From contig VDMD01000011.1 in the NCBI GenBank assembly GCA_007026445.1, positions 124,001-188,000 on the forward strand: a stretch of DNA of 64,000 nucleotides. Reading direction: 5' to 3'. Positions 22,386-33,013 of this stretch are shown one piece after another. The DNA comes from Schizophyllum amplum. Lineage: Eukaryota; Basidiomycota; Agaricomycetes; Agaricales; Schizophyllaceae. Numbering within the stretch: position 1 is the first letter of the stretch; every line of letters begins with the position of its first letter. Both the position numbers and the translations under genes were made by a program. The notes below the pieces were generated by a model that was not told where the DNA came from, ran no database searches, and saw only the letters and a program-made list of their open reading frames with translations.

Positions 22386-24367
22386 TCAGCTCGAAAGCCT
22401 CAACACCGCCACCGACTCTACGTGTGCCGTCTGCGGGAACAAATCAAACCCACGAACACTCTCCACCGTATACTTCGGCCCCTCCAGCTTCTCCATCTCC
22501 CTCAACACCCATCCCACGTCCCTCGCCTGCGTGTGCACATTGCAGCTCACATACACCACCGCCGCCGGCCGGAAGTCCACGAGCTGCCGCAAGAATGGCT
22601 CGTCGCAGCCCTTCCGTGGAGGGTCGATGACGACCGCCGTCTGCGCGGCAGGGAAGTCCTTCACCGCGCTGAAGATATCCGCCGCGTCGCCCGCGCGGAA
22701 CGTGCACTGGTCCGCGGGGAGCCCGTTGAGCGCGGCGTTCCGCGTGGCGGAGCGGATGGAGTCAGGCGAGAGCTCGATACCGGCGACCGTGGCAAAGTGA
22801 GCGGCGAGCGTGATGGCGAAGAGGCCGGCACCGCAGTACGTGTCGACGAGGTGCGTGAGGGGCGCGGCGCCCGCTGGGAGTAGGGCGTCGCGAACGTACG
22901 TCGTCAGCGGGGTCAGGACGCTGTTGTTGTTTTGGAAGAAGGAGTGGGCGGGGTATTCGAAGACCTTGTCGCCGACTTTCTCGCGCACGTCGCCTTTGTG
23001 GCTGGTGACTGCGACGTGCTTGGTGTCTGACGAGTCGGTATGGTCAATCGAGTCGCGCAAAATAAGCGACACGCCCTTCTTGTACTTCATAATGTTACTG
23101 TGACTGGGGTGAGCAATGAGTTAAAAAGGATGAGAGAATTCACGCACTTGTGTATCTCCTCGCGCATTGGGCCATACGTCTCCCGAATGATAGGCGTTGC
23201 TATTGGGCAGTCCTACTGGCGAATAAGGAAAGGGTCATAGAGGAAGTCGCGCGACGCACCTCAATATCCATAACATTCTGCGTCCCCGCGCGATTGAAGC
23301 CTATCCTCATCCACTCGGGCTTCTCGCCTGTGGGTGGGGGATCCCTTTGCGCGGCTTTTGGGGGCGCGTTGAAGTGCGGCGTGATCTTCGTCCGATACCC
23401 ATACTGCTCCGGCGAGGGCAATGTCGTCCCGATCTCCGGGAGCCAATCCGCAGGGACGTCTGCGACGTGGGGTGAGGGAATGGGCATGTGCGCGGAGGGC
23501 TACGCACTGGCATAGTGAGTGTACGCCTTCACGACGACATTCCGCTTCAGCTCAAGCTGCTTCTCGTACGAGAGCTCCTGCGCTGAATGAGTAAACCTGT
23601 CGCAGCTGGCTTAAGAGCACGCACCTGGTACTGACATCCCGCGCATTGTGCGAAGTATTTGCACCCCACGCGACTCATGTCGCGCAACTCGGTGTTGGGC
23701 TCCAAGACCTCCAGCAGGTCGGCGCGCGAGTGTAGCCGTGCGTGGCGGTAGACGCGGACCTTCACCTTCTCCCCTGGCAGACAGAACGGTATGACCAGCA
23801 CCCACTTGTCCCGCGGCTCAGGAGCGCGGGCCAGACCCTCTCCTAAGGGCGGCGTAAGCACTTGCGCGGTAGCTTCAGTCGATCGAGACACTGACCTGTG
23901 GACGAGAGCTTGCTCACCGTGACCTCCAGCTCCTCCTTGAACTCAAACGGCGCTGTCATTTGGGCCTCCTCCGCAATGATTCCCTCGACCGTCTCCGCGC
24001 CTAGCAGATCCACGATATCAAGGCGGAGGACATCTTCTGGCGAGCACGGTTCCGGCGCGACATCGCCCTTGTTCTTGCGCTTCTGCTTCTTGCTGCTCTT
24101 CGGATTCGCCTTGAACGTCTTCTTGTTGGGCCCGTTGCTCGTGGTGCGCGCTTTCTTGGCTGGGGGGCGTGCTAAACTTGCATTCGCAGACGCTGGTGGA
24201 GATGGCGATCTCGGTCTGGTCGGAGATCGCAGCGATTCGGCGGCTGCTGGGGCGGGGGCGGCGTCGACGGAAGCCATGTTATGGCGCAGATATCCGGGAA
24301 ATGTTAAGGGCTTGAATGCAGGCCTAGTGTAGAAACGGGCTTGTGAGAGTCTTCTTGCCGCTAGCAT
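22386..24367 (-). CDS. TRM2: tRNA (uracil-54-C5)-methyltransferase Trm2
   Basis: SAM-dependent enzyme that makes m5U54 (ribothymidine) in the T-loop of tRNAs. Exons 24367-23896, 23842-23625, 23577-23508, 23459-23260, 23212-23148 and 23097-22386 give 578 residues. The N-terminus MLAARRLSQARFYTRPAFKP resembles a mitochondrial presequence; a second ATG (MASVDAAPA) lies about 30 codons in. Then come a Lys-rich segment, a TRAM-like LSSTGEGLARAPEPRDKWVL, VIPFCLPGEKVKVRVYR, the cysteine cluster VGCKYFAQCAGCQYQ, LSYEKQLELK, YPAHSFFQNNNSVL, LVDTYCGAGLF (SAM motif), VAGIELSPDSI, AVVIDPPRKGCDEPFL, VVYVSCNVHTQARD (catalytic Cys) and GFDLFPQTAHVESVAVL. All TrmA-family landmarks are present. Confidence 0.95.
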
Positions 24368-24844
24368 CCAGAGTGCAGGCGAGGCAGAAGCAAGGATATG
24401 AAGTGGAGAGAGAGAACATACCTACTGCAAAAGAACAATGGAGCGGACCTTCGGCCCGCGTTCCGCACAAATTCCTGCGTTTTTATTGGCTGCGCGAACT
24501 TGGTGCTTGACTACTGTATTGTTCAGGGCAAGGTCCAGTCGATCTGCACATACATAGGAGAACAAGATGGAATCTATACTGTGTTGCAGTACATGCCTTA
24601 GGAGACGTACATAAGCAGAATTGATTACTAGTACAGGTCAGAGATTTATTTCACGGTGGAGGCTCGGGCAGACCCATGTATATACGCCCTCTTTGTCAAT
24701 CACCAGATAGAGAGTGAAGTCTATGTAGAAGTCCAAGCAAGATTACTTCTAAAAATGATATGTACTTTTCATCTGGACAGGCGGCGTCAGTACGCCCTCC
24801 CAACAGCAAAAGTTGTGCGACCTACTAGATCAGAAGCGATATTG
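24368..24844. other. Intergenic region between TRM2 and the protoglobin gene
   Basis: 477 bp of relatively AT-rich sequence containing the TRM2 promoter and the protoglobin 3' flank. Nothing further was recognised. Confidence 0.5.
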
Positions 24845-26058
24845 TTAGAAACCAAGAGAGCCGAGGAAATTTTTGCGTGGCTTGCCCTGCTGTGACTGCC
24901 TATCATAGCCGATCCCTCCGCTCCCGTTGCTGGTGTACGAGGCCGCGCTGCTGCCCGTTGTCGGACGCCGGACGGGTGACGCGCCCGGTACGCGGTCGCC
25001 GGGCGCGGAGCCGGGAAAGTACGCCTCTTTCGCGCCTGATAAGCCGGAGCTGGTGTCTCGGGAAGGCGGCCGCTCGCTGATGGTGCTGAAGGAGCCAACG
25101 CTGGGGCTCGAACCGTTGCGCAGGGCGGATACCTGCGTCGCGCGGTGGACGTAGTGCCGCGTGAAGAGGTCGTTGTGGATCCAGACGACCTTCTGGAAAG
25201 CGCGCATGATCTCAATGCGTCGGTCCAAGGGGAACTCCTCGTTCCCAAGAATGATGGGGGTAATGGCGTCCAGGGTCCAAGCTGCAACGGAGGGTGAGCG
25301 ACGTGTGGCGAAGATTGACACCGACATACCAAGAAGGATCGCAAGGTGCATGATATCAACGTGCAGCGAGTCCTTCCCCATAAGCTTGCGATGCTTCAGA
25401 CCGGCCGTGCCTGTATGCATGACCCCCACGTTGTCTGTGAATCGATATCAGCCCAACATAGTCACTGTACAGAATGAGACATACCGAAGTACTGCCACGT
25501 CGCGAAGTCCTCATAATCCGAGGAGAACAGCTTGCGCAGGTATACCGAGAACGTCTTCTTGCGCAGCTGGATTTGCGGCGCATCGAGCGTGAGGTGGTGC
25601 AGGTCCGTCAGCACTCGCCCTTCCGTGCCCTCCTTCCGCGGCATGAACACCCGCTTCGTCACATCGTACTTGAAAAGCTGGTGGTACACCCTATCGACGA
25701 GGTCCGGCACCATCGGCTCGAGCACGGGCGCGATCTCGTTCAGCGCGTCAATATCATCTGCGTCGAAGCCGATGAAGCTCGTCAGATACTCAATGCGCGT
25801 GCGCAGATTCGTGAAGAGCGCCTCCTCATCGTACTCCGAGTACGTTGGGTTCTTCTCGCCGAGCGAGGAAGTGTTGGAGAGGACGGGGCAGAGGGCTGCG
25901 CCCCCGGTGAGGCCGCTGACGGGGCACCCGTGGCTGCTTGGTGGAGAGCGCGAGGGCCCGCCTCGTTTGGCGTCGTCGTATGTGAAGTCCTCCGGCTGGT
26001 ATGTGGACTGGCGCGCGAATGTCGCATGCGCGCGATCGCTACCGTACATCGCAGACAT
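24845..26058 (-). CDS. Protoglobin / globin-sensor domain protein
   Basis: Cytosolic single-domain haem globin of the protoglobin/globin-coupled-sensor family, 371 residues; its role in fungi is unknown. Exons 26058-25485, 25434-25330 and 25281-24845. After a disordered leader of about 85 residues, the globin fold begins with LRTRIEYLTSFIGFDADDID and continues through MVPDLVDRVYHQLFKYDVTK, HHLTLDAPQIQLRKKTFSVY, LFSSDYEDFATWQYFDNVGV, MHTGTAGLKHRKLMGKDSLH, HVDIMHLAILLAWTLDAITP and FQKVVWIHNDLFTRHYV. The His of MHTG or HRK in the third block is the probable haem ligand region. A Ser/Gly/Pro-rich tail of about 90 residues follows. No cyclase, kinase or methyl-accepting output domain is attached, so it is a stand-alone sensor or carrier. 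Confidence 0.85.
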
Positions 26059-27303
26059 CCTGGCTCGAAGTGGAAGTATGGGTGGTGATCAGGAGAAGGG
26101 GGGAAGGGGGGGCGAGGATTTATGGGGGTCGGTCTCGTCCGTGGAGCATTATATCACAGGTGCGGTAGCACAGCAGCGGGCGACATGCCACAGTTTGAGA
26201 CGCCTGGACCGTTTTGGAATGCGCGTCGCGCCCGACGGTTGTCCAGTCGGCAGCGCTCGTTATTGACCTGGCCACCGCGTTTGAGATCTTGCGACACCGA
26301 TAGGCACTGGCGAGGCCTCGCCTGGGTCCTGGACCGTGAGTCACCCGAGGCGAGCGAAAAATGAGGCTCGCGGCCGGGCAACGATCTTACCAGATCCTCC
26401 TGGTACTTACCCCACATCCCCACGCAGAGATCTGCAGTACCTCGATGTGCATATCACTTTGCAGTCATACTCCCACGTCCTCGACAAACAGTGTGCCCTT
26501 GGAGTGCAGCCTGGAAAATCCTCGCTGTGCGCCCAAAAGCCTTGTACGCAGTTGGTGCGCAGGACGACGGAGGACAGCACGCCGCAAAAGCCTGGCGAAA
26601 CCTGGGCGAAACGACAACCCGACTCTTGCCTCATTTTGATTTACCTTCCTTGGTCCTTGCGGGTGCAAAATAACAGTCCGCGGGTTATCTGAGACCCCTA
26701 TTGGCAGGGGTAAAGTTTGCTCCGCTTGTCATTATCGTCCTATACCGGTTGTCGCTAGTTGTCGTCGTGGTTTCCACGGTGGCTTCTGGTGGCGTGAGAG
26801 AATGAGCTCGGAGCTCAGAAAGGAAGAAGCCGAAACGGGTAACTTGCTGCTTGACCATTGGGGCCAGGCACGGCACCGAGCATCCTTCAACACGACGGCA
26901 TATCCAGCCCTCCGGGACAACCTCAAAGCAGAGGAAGATGCCTGTCATCGAGAGTGAAAGTACGTGAAGTGAGTCAGACGTGGCAGGAAGGTGTAGACAT
27001 TTCTTCCCACTAGTAAATATACATGTCGGAACAGTCGCTAGAGAGCGGGTCGTTCGGCCGGCCACAAGTAAATACGAAGACAGGAGCATGCGTCGTAAGG
27101 CCAGCGGTACCTCGGCATAGAAAGTCAAAGCGTGGTGGCTGAGTATACCATGGCCTGGCCCCGAGCGCACACAATGATCGATAGGGCGTCCACCGCAGCT
27201 GAGACACTTGAAGGTAGTCAGCGCAAATACCGCACGAACTATGTGGCCGACGTACCACGCTCGACGCGACTCTGACGACACAAGAACAGCGCCACCTACT
27301 TCT
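26059..27303. other. Intergenic region upstream of the protoglobin gene
   Basis: About 1.25 kb. The first few hundred bases should be the protoglobin promoter. Open frames near 26336-26692 and antisense frames at 26685-27419 have no recognisable domain. Confidence 0.45.
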
Positions 27304-28331
27304 TCACCATCTCCTATCGCGCCTGCTCCGACTGTCGTCCTCCCAACGACGGTCGCGATCGCGCGAGCTACCTTGCGCGCCCCAGTCTCGTCTTCGCGAA
27401 TTTCGCGCGGCCTCCACATCGTTCCGGTTGAACATGTCAGCGTACCCTCCGTGGACGGTGCTCGGTGTCTCGCTCCCTTGCATCTCGCGCTTCTTTCGTT
27501 GTATCAACTCGAGCGCGCGCTGTCGCTCTGAGGACTCCCGTGACAAACGCGCACCAACTTGAGGATTCGCTGTCTGGGGTATAGTTGGCAGGGATCTTCG
27601 TCGCGGTGCGGAAGAGGAGGAGGGGCGGGAGGACAGCTCTTTCGTGATCGAGGTTAGAGGGTCGTGTGTCGATTTCCGGTTGCTGTCTCGTTTCCTGGCA
27701 GGGAGTCAGACAGAGAAAGGAGACGAGGTGCATTGTGCACACCTTCTACCCTCCTCAACTTCGGTGGGGGGCGGCATGTCGCGGGAGGAGTACCAGGGGT
27801 TGAGATCCTTCTCTGACGGTGCGAGGGCAATGCCTTTATCCGTCTCTGCAGTACTCGTGGACGGTCCGGCCTTCTTCGACGCACTGGACGCCTTGATGGC
27901 AGCGGCAATGTTGGACTGCGAGGCTGATCAATGGACGGCTGCACATGACGGGGTTTGGAACGCACCTGCTCTAGGTCTTCAAAGAAGTTGATGTGACCAT
28001 TCGTAGTCGGTAGCGCAGCCCCCAGCTCTGCATTCACGGAGTTTGGTATGGAGCTTGCGAGTGCATCGTCGTCGTCTCGTCGTCTCTTCTTCTTCTTGTC
28101 CGATATGCCAGCTTTCTCGCGCAGTAGGGACATGCGCGCTTCTGCATCCTACATGTCGTGTCAGTTGGAAGCAGATGCAGGGTTTCGTGACGCACATACA
28201 GCAAGCGCCATCTTTCCCTCCGCTTGCGATTCCTTCAGTTGCGCTTCCTCCTCATCTCTGCGAACCCGTTCGATGTTGTCTCGCCGATATGGATGATAGG
28301 ATTTATGGTGCGCGATGACGAGTCTCCCCAT
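27304..28331 (-). CDS. LENG1-like / Cir_N domain nuclear protein
   Basis: Fungal homologue of the LENG1 family (N-terminal Cir_N domain), probably nuclear, possibly spliceosome-linked; the exact role is unknown. Exons 28331-28200, 28148-27966, 27915-27743 and 27694-27304, 292 residues. Start chosen at the ATG of MGRLVIAHHKSYHPYRRDNI. The Cir_N helix continues with ERVRRDEEEAQLKESQAEGK and DAEARMSLLREKAG. The central segment has HINFFEDLEQ and the family hallmark KDLNPWYSSRDMPPP. The C-terminus carries ERQRALELIQRKKREMQG, TPSTVHGGYADMFNRNDVEA and an Arg/Asp/Ser-rich tail. All introns are 48-51 bp. Confidence 0.87.
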
Positions 28332-28777
28332 GATTGTATTTGTACTATGGAGTAGTTCCAAGGATCTGAAAGGCAGCATATTAGTTTTCCTTGTTCAGGC
28401 AAGTCAAACGCTACTCACAATGCGACGGGGAAATCGAGTGGGAGAAGATGGTTGCCCAGATTCTTGAGTGCGGGTCACGACTTGGCGACTTAGAAAGCGA
28501 ATGTCAAGAGGTCCGTACTGCGTTGACCTTGCTGCGAGAATTCTGTCTCGTTGATACTTCAGCTCGAAAGTTTGTGGTCAAGAGCAGGTCAAGAGCAAGG
28601 TGGAGAACGCGCGCGCCACGCCTCAGCGGGCCGAACGAAACCCGGGCCGGCTGTTAGACTGCCGTTTTAGTTCTCAACTTCCATCTTTACCAAATCTTTA
28701 CCATTTTGAACTGGGTCAGTACCCCATACCTATGGCAGGCTCAACAGTTATCTGACATAATTATTCTAAGCAGACAG
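28332..28777. other. Divergent promoter region, LENG1-like / MYND D
   Basis: 446 bp between the divergent starts of the LENG1-like gene and MYND gene D, so it presumably drives both. An open frame at 28391-28657 is short and has no domain. A small 5' exon of gene D could lie here but was not identified. Confidence 0.45.
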
Positions 28778-30557
28778 ATGGATGAACCGACTGAATGGCA
28801 GGCGCGGTTTCTGTCAGCTATAGGGCGATACGCCGGTGGACCAGTCCCGGCTCGTTTCTTTCGCTCGTCCATAGTGAGGGAGACCTTCGCGCGTCTCGAA
28901 CCTTCCAAGATACCCAAGCACCCACTGGCTGCGAGCGATGTACAGGTCATCGACGAAGCAATGCAAGCCATCTCCGCCTACAGTCGCTTGCTAGAGGCGG
29001 CTGAAAAAAGCGACAAGTCCGCCAAAAAGGACGTATATGCCTCTTTCGATAACGCGTGGAAATGGGCTATCTTCATCCTTCCTTCTTCCGGAAACCTAGG
29101 CGACTCGAAAAGCCTTGCCGTCTTGAGCCCAGCGTACGAAGACGGACGTATCATCGTCGGCAGCGTGCCAGTCTACCTCAGTCTTCGAATCTTCTGGATG
29201 GCCGCACTCATCCGGCAAGAGGGTCGCCTCGCCTGCATATCTCAACCCGACTTCATCGACGCTGTGCTGTCCATCTACACTGCACCGATTCCCGTATCCG
29301 TGTCACAAGTTGCCTTCGTAGCACATGTCATAGTGCAAGGCCTCGCTCGCGTCCTCGAAGACCCACTACATTCTCCGCGTCTCCTTTCAGAGATTTGCGA
29401 GTACGACAATCGACATCCGGGTACGTTCCTCCGCGCCCTCGTGGACCACCTCAAGACGATCCTCGCCTGCCCGTTTGATGAATACGTGCCGTCGTACTTG
29501 CAACTGTGCCGCAAACTTTTCGCGTGCGACACCATGGTCGACAACTTCTGTCATACGGGCGGAATAGACGGCGTGGTGAGCCTCCTTTGCATGTCGGTCT
29601 CCAAACCCAGGGGCTCAGAGCCGTCGTGCGCCTATCCCATCATGACCGACTGGCTGTCGCACCTCCGCTGCATGACACTATCCGCGGCTACGTCCACTTA
29701 CGTCACGGAATGTCTCGACGCCGGCATCTTGATGTTTCTCTGGGATGTTATGTGGGACGAGGACCACGCCGTTCGGGGCGCCGACTGGACACGATCTGCC
29801 ACTACGTTTGCCAAGACTGTCCTAGCTCCTCACCTGGTTTCTCTCGATGTCTTGTATACTTTCAACATGCATATGGTGGAACAACTCGGTCCAGGTTACG
29901 ATCTGCAATCGATCACACCGCTGTGGCCTGAGCTCAACGAGCTCTGCCGCCTTTTCGAGCATAACATGGACGTCCTGACGAGGTTACGCAAGGAGCTCAA
30001 GTCCCTGAGGTATTGCCACAACGGCATGGAAGTGCGCGATGCCCTGCATATTCGTACACAATCTGTTTACTCACGATTTTACAAGTGTCCACGAAGCGCC
30101 GAAACGAGATTCGCTCGAAAAATGTGCGCATGCGGCCGAGCGTTTTACTGCTCCAAAGAATGCCAGAAGATGCACTGGCACGAGCATCGCGCCCTTTGTC
30201 GTAGCGCAGACGAAGTGGCTCGTATGTCTAGATCATTTCTCCATGGGTCAAACTTTGCTGACTCCCACGCAAGACCTCAAGCTCGAAAATCCACCCATGA
30301 TGCGTATGCATCTAGAGCACTGCCTCCTCAAGAAGCTTGCGCGTAAGGCCGTGAAGACCATCTCGAATCATCCGAAGCTTGAAGCCGGGCAGGCTCTGCT
30401 GGTCAGGTTTGCGGATGGTATGATCCCCCAGTTGGCGATGTTGGAGGATCCTTTACCTCCCTCCCGCTTGCCTCGACTGTACGCGCAGATTCGGATGGGC
30501 TCAAAGGTGGGCAATGTGTTGGTGGCCGACTCATCAGGCGACGACTTCGTTTGCTAG
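28778..30557 (+). CDS. MYND-finger protein, family member D (diverged)
   Basis: Diverged member of the local MYND family, about 557 residues. Exons 28778-30031, 30086-30221 and 30274-30557; start at the first in-frame ATG (MDEPTEWQARFLSAIGR), since the open frame upstream lacks one. The helical region keeps RLEPSKIPKHPLAASD, AWKWAIFILPSSGNLGDS, RLACISQPDF and YDNRHPGTFLRALVDHL. Finger ligands: YCHNGME|C, KMCACGRAFYCSKECQ and HEHRALC, at about residues 414-455. The 54-nt intron 30032-30085 between ligands 1 and 2 is in frame and stop-free. The C-terminal region (LKLENPPMMRMHLEHCLL) is shorter than in A-C and lacks their LDWNCG motif. It lies directly upstream of gene C in the same orientation. 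Confidence 0.8.
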
Positions 30558-30736
30558 ACATGGTTCGGAGGCGGTCAGCGCGGTACCTGTACACGATTCC
30601 TTGTGATTTTTCTCGAGCTGAAATACAGGACACCGAGAGCGTAGCATCGCGTGCATTCTTTTGTCGAGTTAGCGGCTTGTAGCCAACTGGCGGGCTGCCG
30701 GTCCGAGATTTTCAATGTCTTTTATTTTGTGACCGT

Positions 30737-30970
30737 GTCTCAGTCCGATCTCTGGCAGACGGTGACAACTCCTCGTAATGGGGAGTCGCCGCATCTCTTG
30801 CACAGCGACCCCCATTGCTGTGCAGCTGCTAGGGCGAGGTGCAGAACTCGAGGCGGATCTCTTAGGCCGCGATTCTAGCAGTAACAACGTTGCGACGGCG
30901 ACTGCCATCATCCCTCTTGCCCGTGCGCCAACGTTCATGGTAAAATAGGAGAACCCAAGGACTACAAATA
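30737..30970 (+). promoter_or_regulatory. Shared upstream block of MYND gene C
   Basis: 234 bp matching the upstream blocks of genes A and B: tctcagtccgatc, cgtaatggggagtcgccgc, catctcttgcacagcgac, ctagcagtaacaacgttgcg and cgtgcgccaacgttcatgg, ending at the ATG. The segment with ctagcagtaacaacgtt is shared with B more closely than with A. Confidence 0.55.
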
Positions 30971-33013
30971 ATGGTGCGTCATGCAATGCCGTCGCAGGGT
31001 CGTACTTAACGTCTTGCAGGACATCCACGGGGAGCTACTTGAGGAACTCTACAAGTATAAACGAAAGCGCGACTTCCCTCGCTTCCTGAGGTCCCCTGTT
31101 GTGCGCGAGATATACCTTCGCCTTAGCCCGAGCAGGATTCCCACCCATCCTCTTGACGCAAGTGACGCGGAAGTCATTGAGGACGCTTTAGAGGCCCTGT
31201 ACGAATTCAGCCGCCTGTACGACGCAAACGACGCGCGCGGAGGGATGCACATGTCACTTATTCTGCAAGCCTTTCCCGGCGTTTGGCAATGGCTTGTCTT
31301 CCTCTTACCATCATCGAACAACATACGCCACACTAGAAACCCGAAACGCGACGTCCTCCACATTCACAAGGCGTACCTCGACGACGATGGCACAGTCGAG
31401 GTCGGCCTCCATTCAACCTTCTTGACATTTATCACCTTTGTGCACTGTACGCTCTTCGAAGAGGAAGGACGCACCGCTTGCCTCGCTCAGTCCAACTTCT
31501 TTTGGGCCCTGCTCGATATCAACTTCGCACCGATACATGGCACCGTACCGCGTGATGTGGCTCTTCTGTCGCATCGCTTGTCCAAAGAGCTGAACGACCT
31601 GCGTCTGGACCAGCGCTACAGCCGACACGCTATCTCGAGTCTAATCGCGCACGACGAAGAAAACCCCGGCTGTCTTTCACGCGCGATGGTCGAACGTCTC
31701 GCTTGGTTACTCGACGGGCCCCGAGAGGACCAGAAATTCATACCGGTCTATATCGACCTCATCCATAGCCTGCTATCGACAAACAGGGCTGTCGTCAACT
31801 TTCGTCGCGCCCGCGGGGTCACGCTCGTAGTAACCGTCTTGGGCAAGGCGGTCGCATCCCCAGGTGTTCTTGAGGACCGATATGGAGACTTGCTCAAGAA
31901 GTTCTTCATGATCTGCCTACCCAGGCTCTTGCTCTCGACCAACACAAATGGGCAAATCATCGAAGCTCTCGACGCCGACCTGCTGTACATCTTTGGCATG
32001 CTTGTCACAGGGCTGCCGGGCGATAGAGGGGCAGCAGAGGACTACCGGGAGCTCGCAAATATGCTCATACGGATCGCTTTTGGGCCTGCGCTGCTTTGGC
32101 CAGACGTTCTGCGCGCATTCCACAGAGCAGTCAAGCGAGTCGTGTCTTCTGCAACCCGTATGAACGTTCTGAGGCCTCGCTGGGAAGAGCTTGGCTTGCT
32201 CTACCATCGCTATCACGCGTGCTACAGTATTTTGGCCGCGTTTCGCGCAGGGATAAAGAAACTACAATATTGCCATAATGCGCAGGTGGGTGGCTGAAGA
32301 CTCGAAGCGCCAGCGGCCGGCTCTTACTTAGACGTTTCTACAGTGTCAAAGTCAAGATCAGCGCGTGCATCAAGTCTGTTCGTGCAGTAAGGCATTCTAC
32401 TGCTCGAAGGCGTGTCAAAGGGCACACTGGCATGCCGAGCATCGCGTTCAGTGCTCGCGCGGGATGGTTGATGATGCTCTGAAAGTCGGTGCGTGGTCCT
32501 CCTATGCCTTTTGAGTCAGGAGGAAGTGTGTCTCAACAGTGGATAGCAGCAACAACCACCAGATCGGTTAAGGTGGGGCCGGATACGGTCGAATTGGAGT
32601 CAGACATGGTTCCCATAACCTACATGGAGCGAGCTTTCATCAGGAGCTGCGGAACTCTCGAGACTCGGCCTGTCGATGGGTTGCGGTGCGTACATCACAT
32701 CCCGGATCCCGCAAAAGGCCAAGTCTTCCTGCTGGATTGGAATTGTGGTCTGGTGGGGGCGAAGATTTACGGCATAGATGATTGGCTACCTCCGCCATTG
32801 GAGAACGGTCTGCCGATGGTTCGTATATATGCCCGCATCAGCAAGGGCCATGCGCAGACAGTGGTGCTCCTGGACAGTGGATGTTGTGCACAGGAAGCCG
32901 ACCAACGACAATGCCGCTGGAGGCAGGGACGTGGACGAGGCGGTTTGAGTAATGTGCCAGGAGGCGGCACAACGAGTCTGGAACATCTCTATATCGTGTT
33001 TTCTAGAACTTGA
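30971..33013 (+). CDS. MYND-finger protein, family member C
   Basis: Close paralogue of A and B, 625 residues. Exon 1 is the lone ATG (30971-30973); exons 31020-32285, 32344-32488 and 32550-33013 follow. The helical region carries IPTHPLDASDAE, VWQWLVFLLPSSNNIRHT and HDEENPGCLSRAMVERLAWL. Finger ligands: YCHNAQ|C, VCSCSKAFYCSKACQ and HAEHRVQC. The C-terminal domain carries VGPDTVELESDMVPITY and LDWNCGLVGAK. After VVLLD the frame differs from A and B because of a 7-nt insertion near 32876-32882. Without it the frame would read VVHRKP as in A and stop at 32946-32948; with it the protein ends in a different tail at 33013. Confidence 0.82.
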
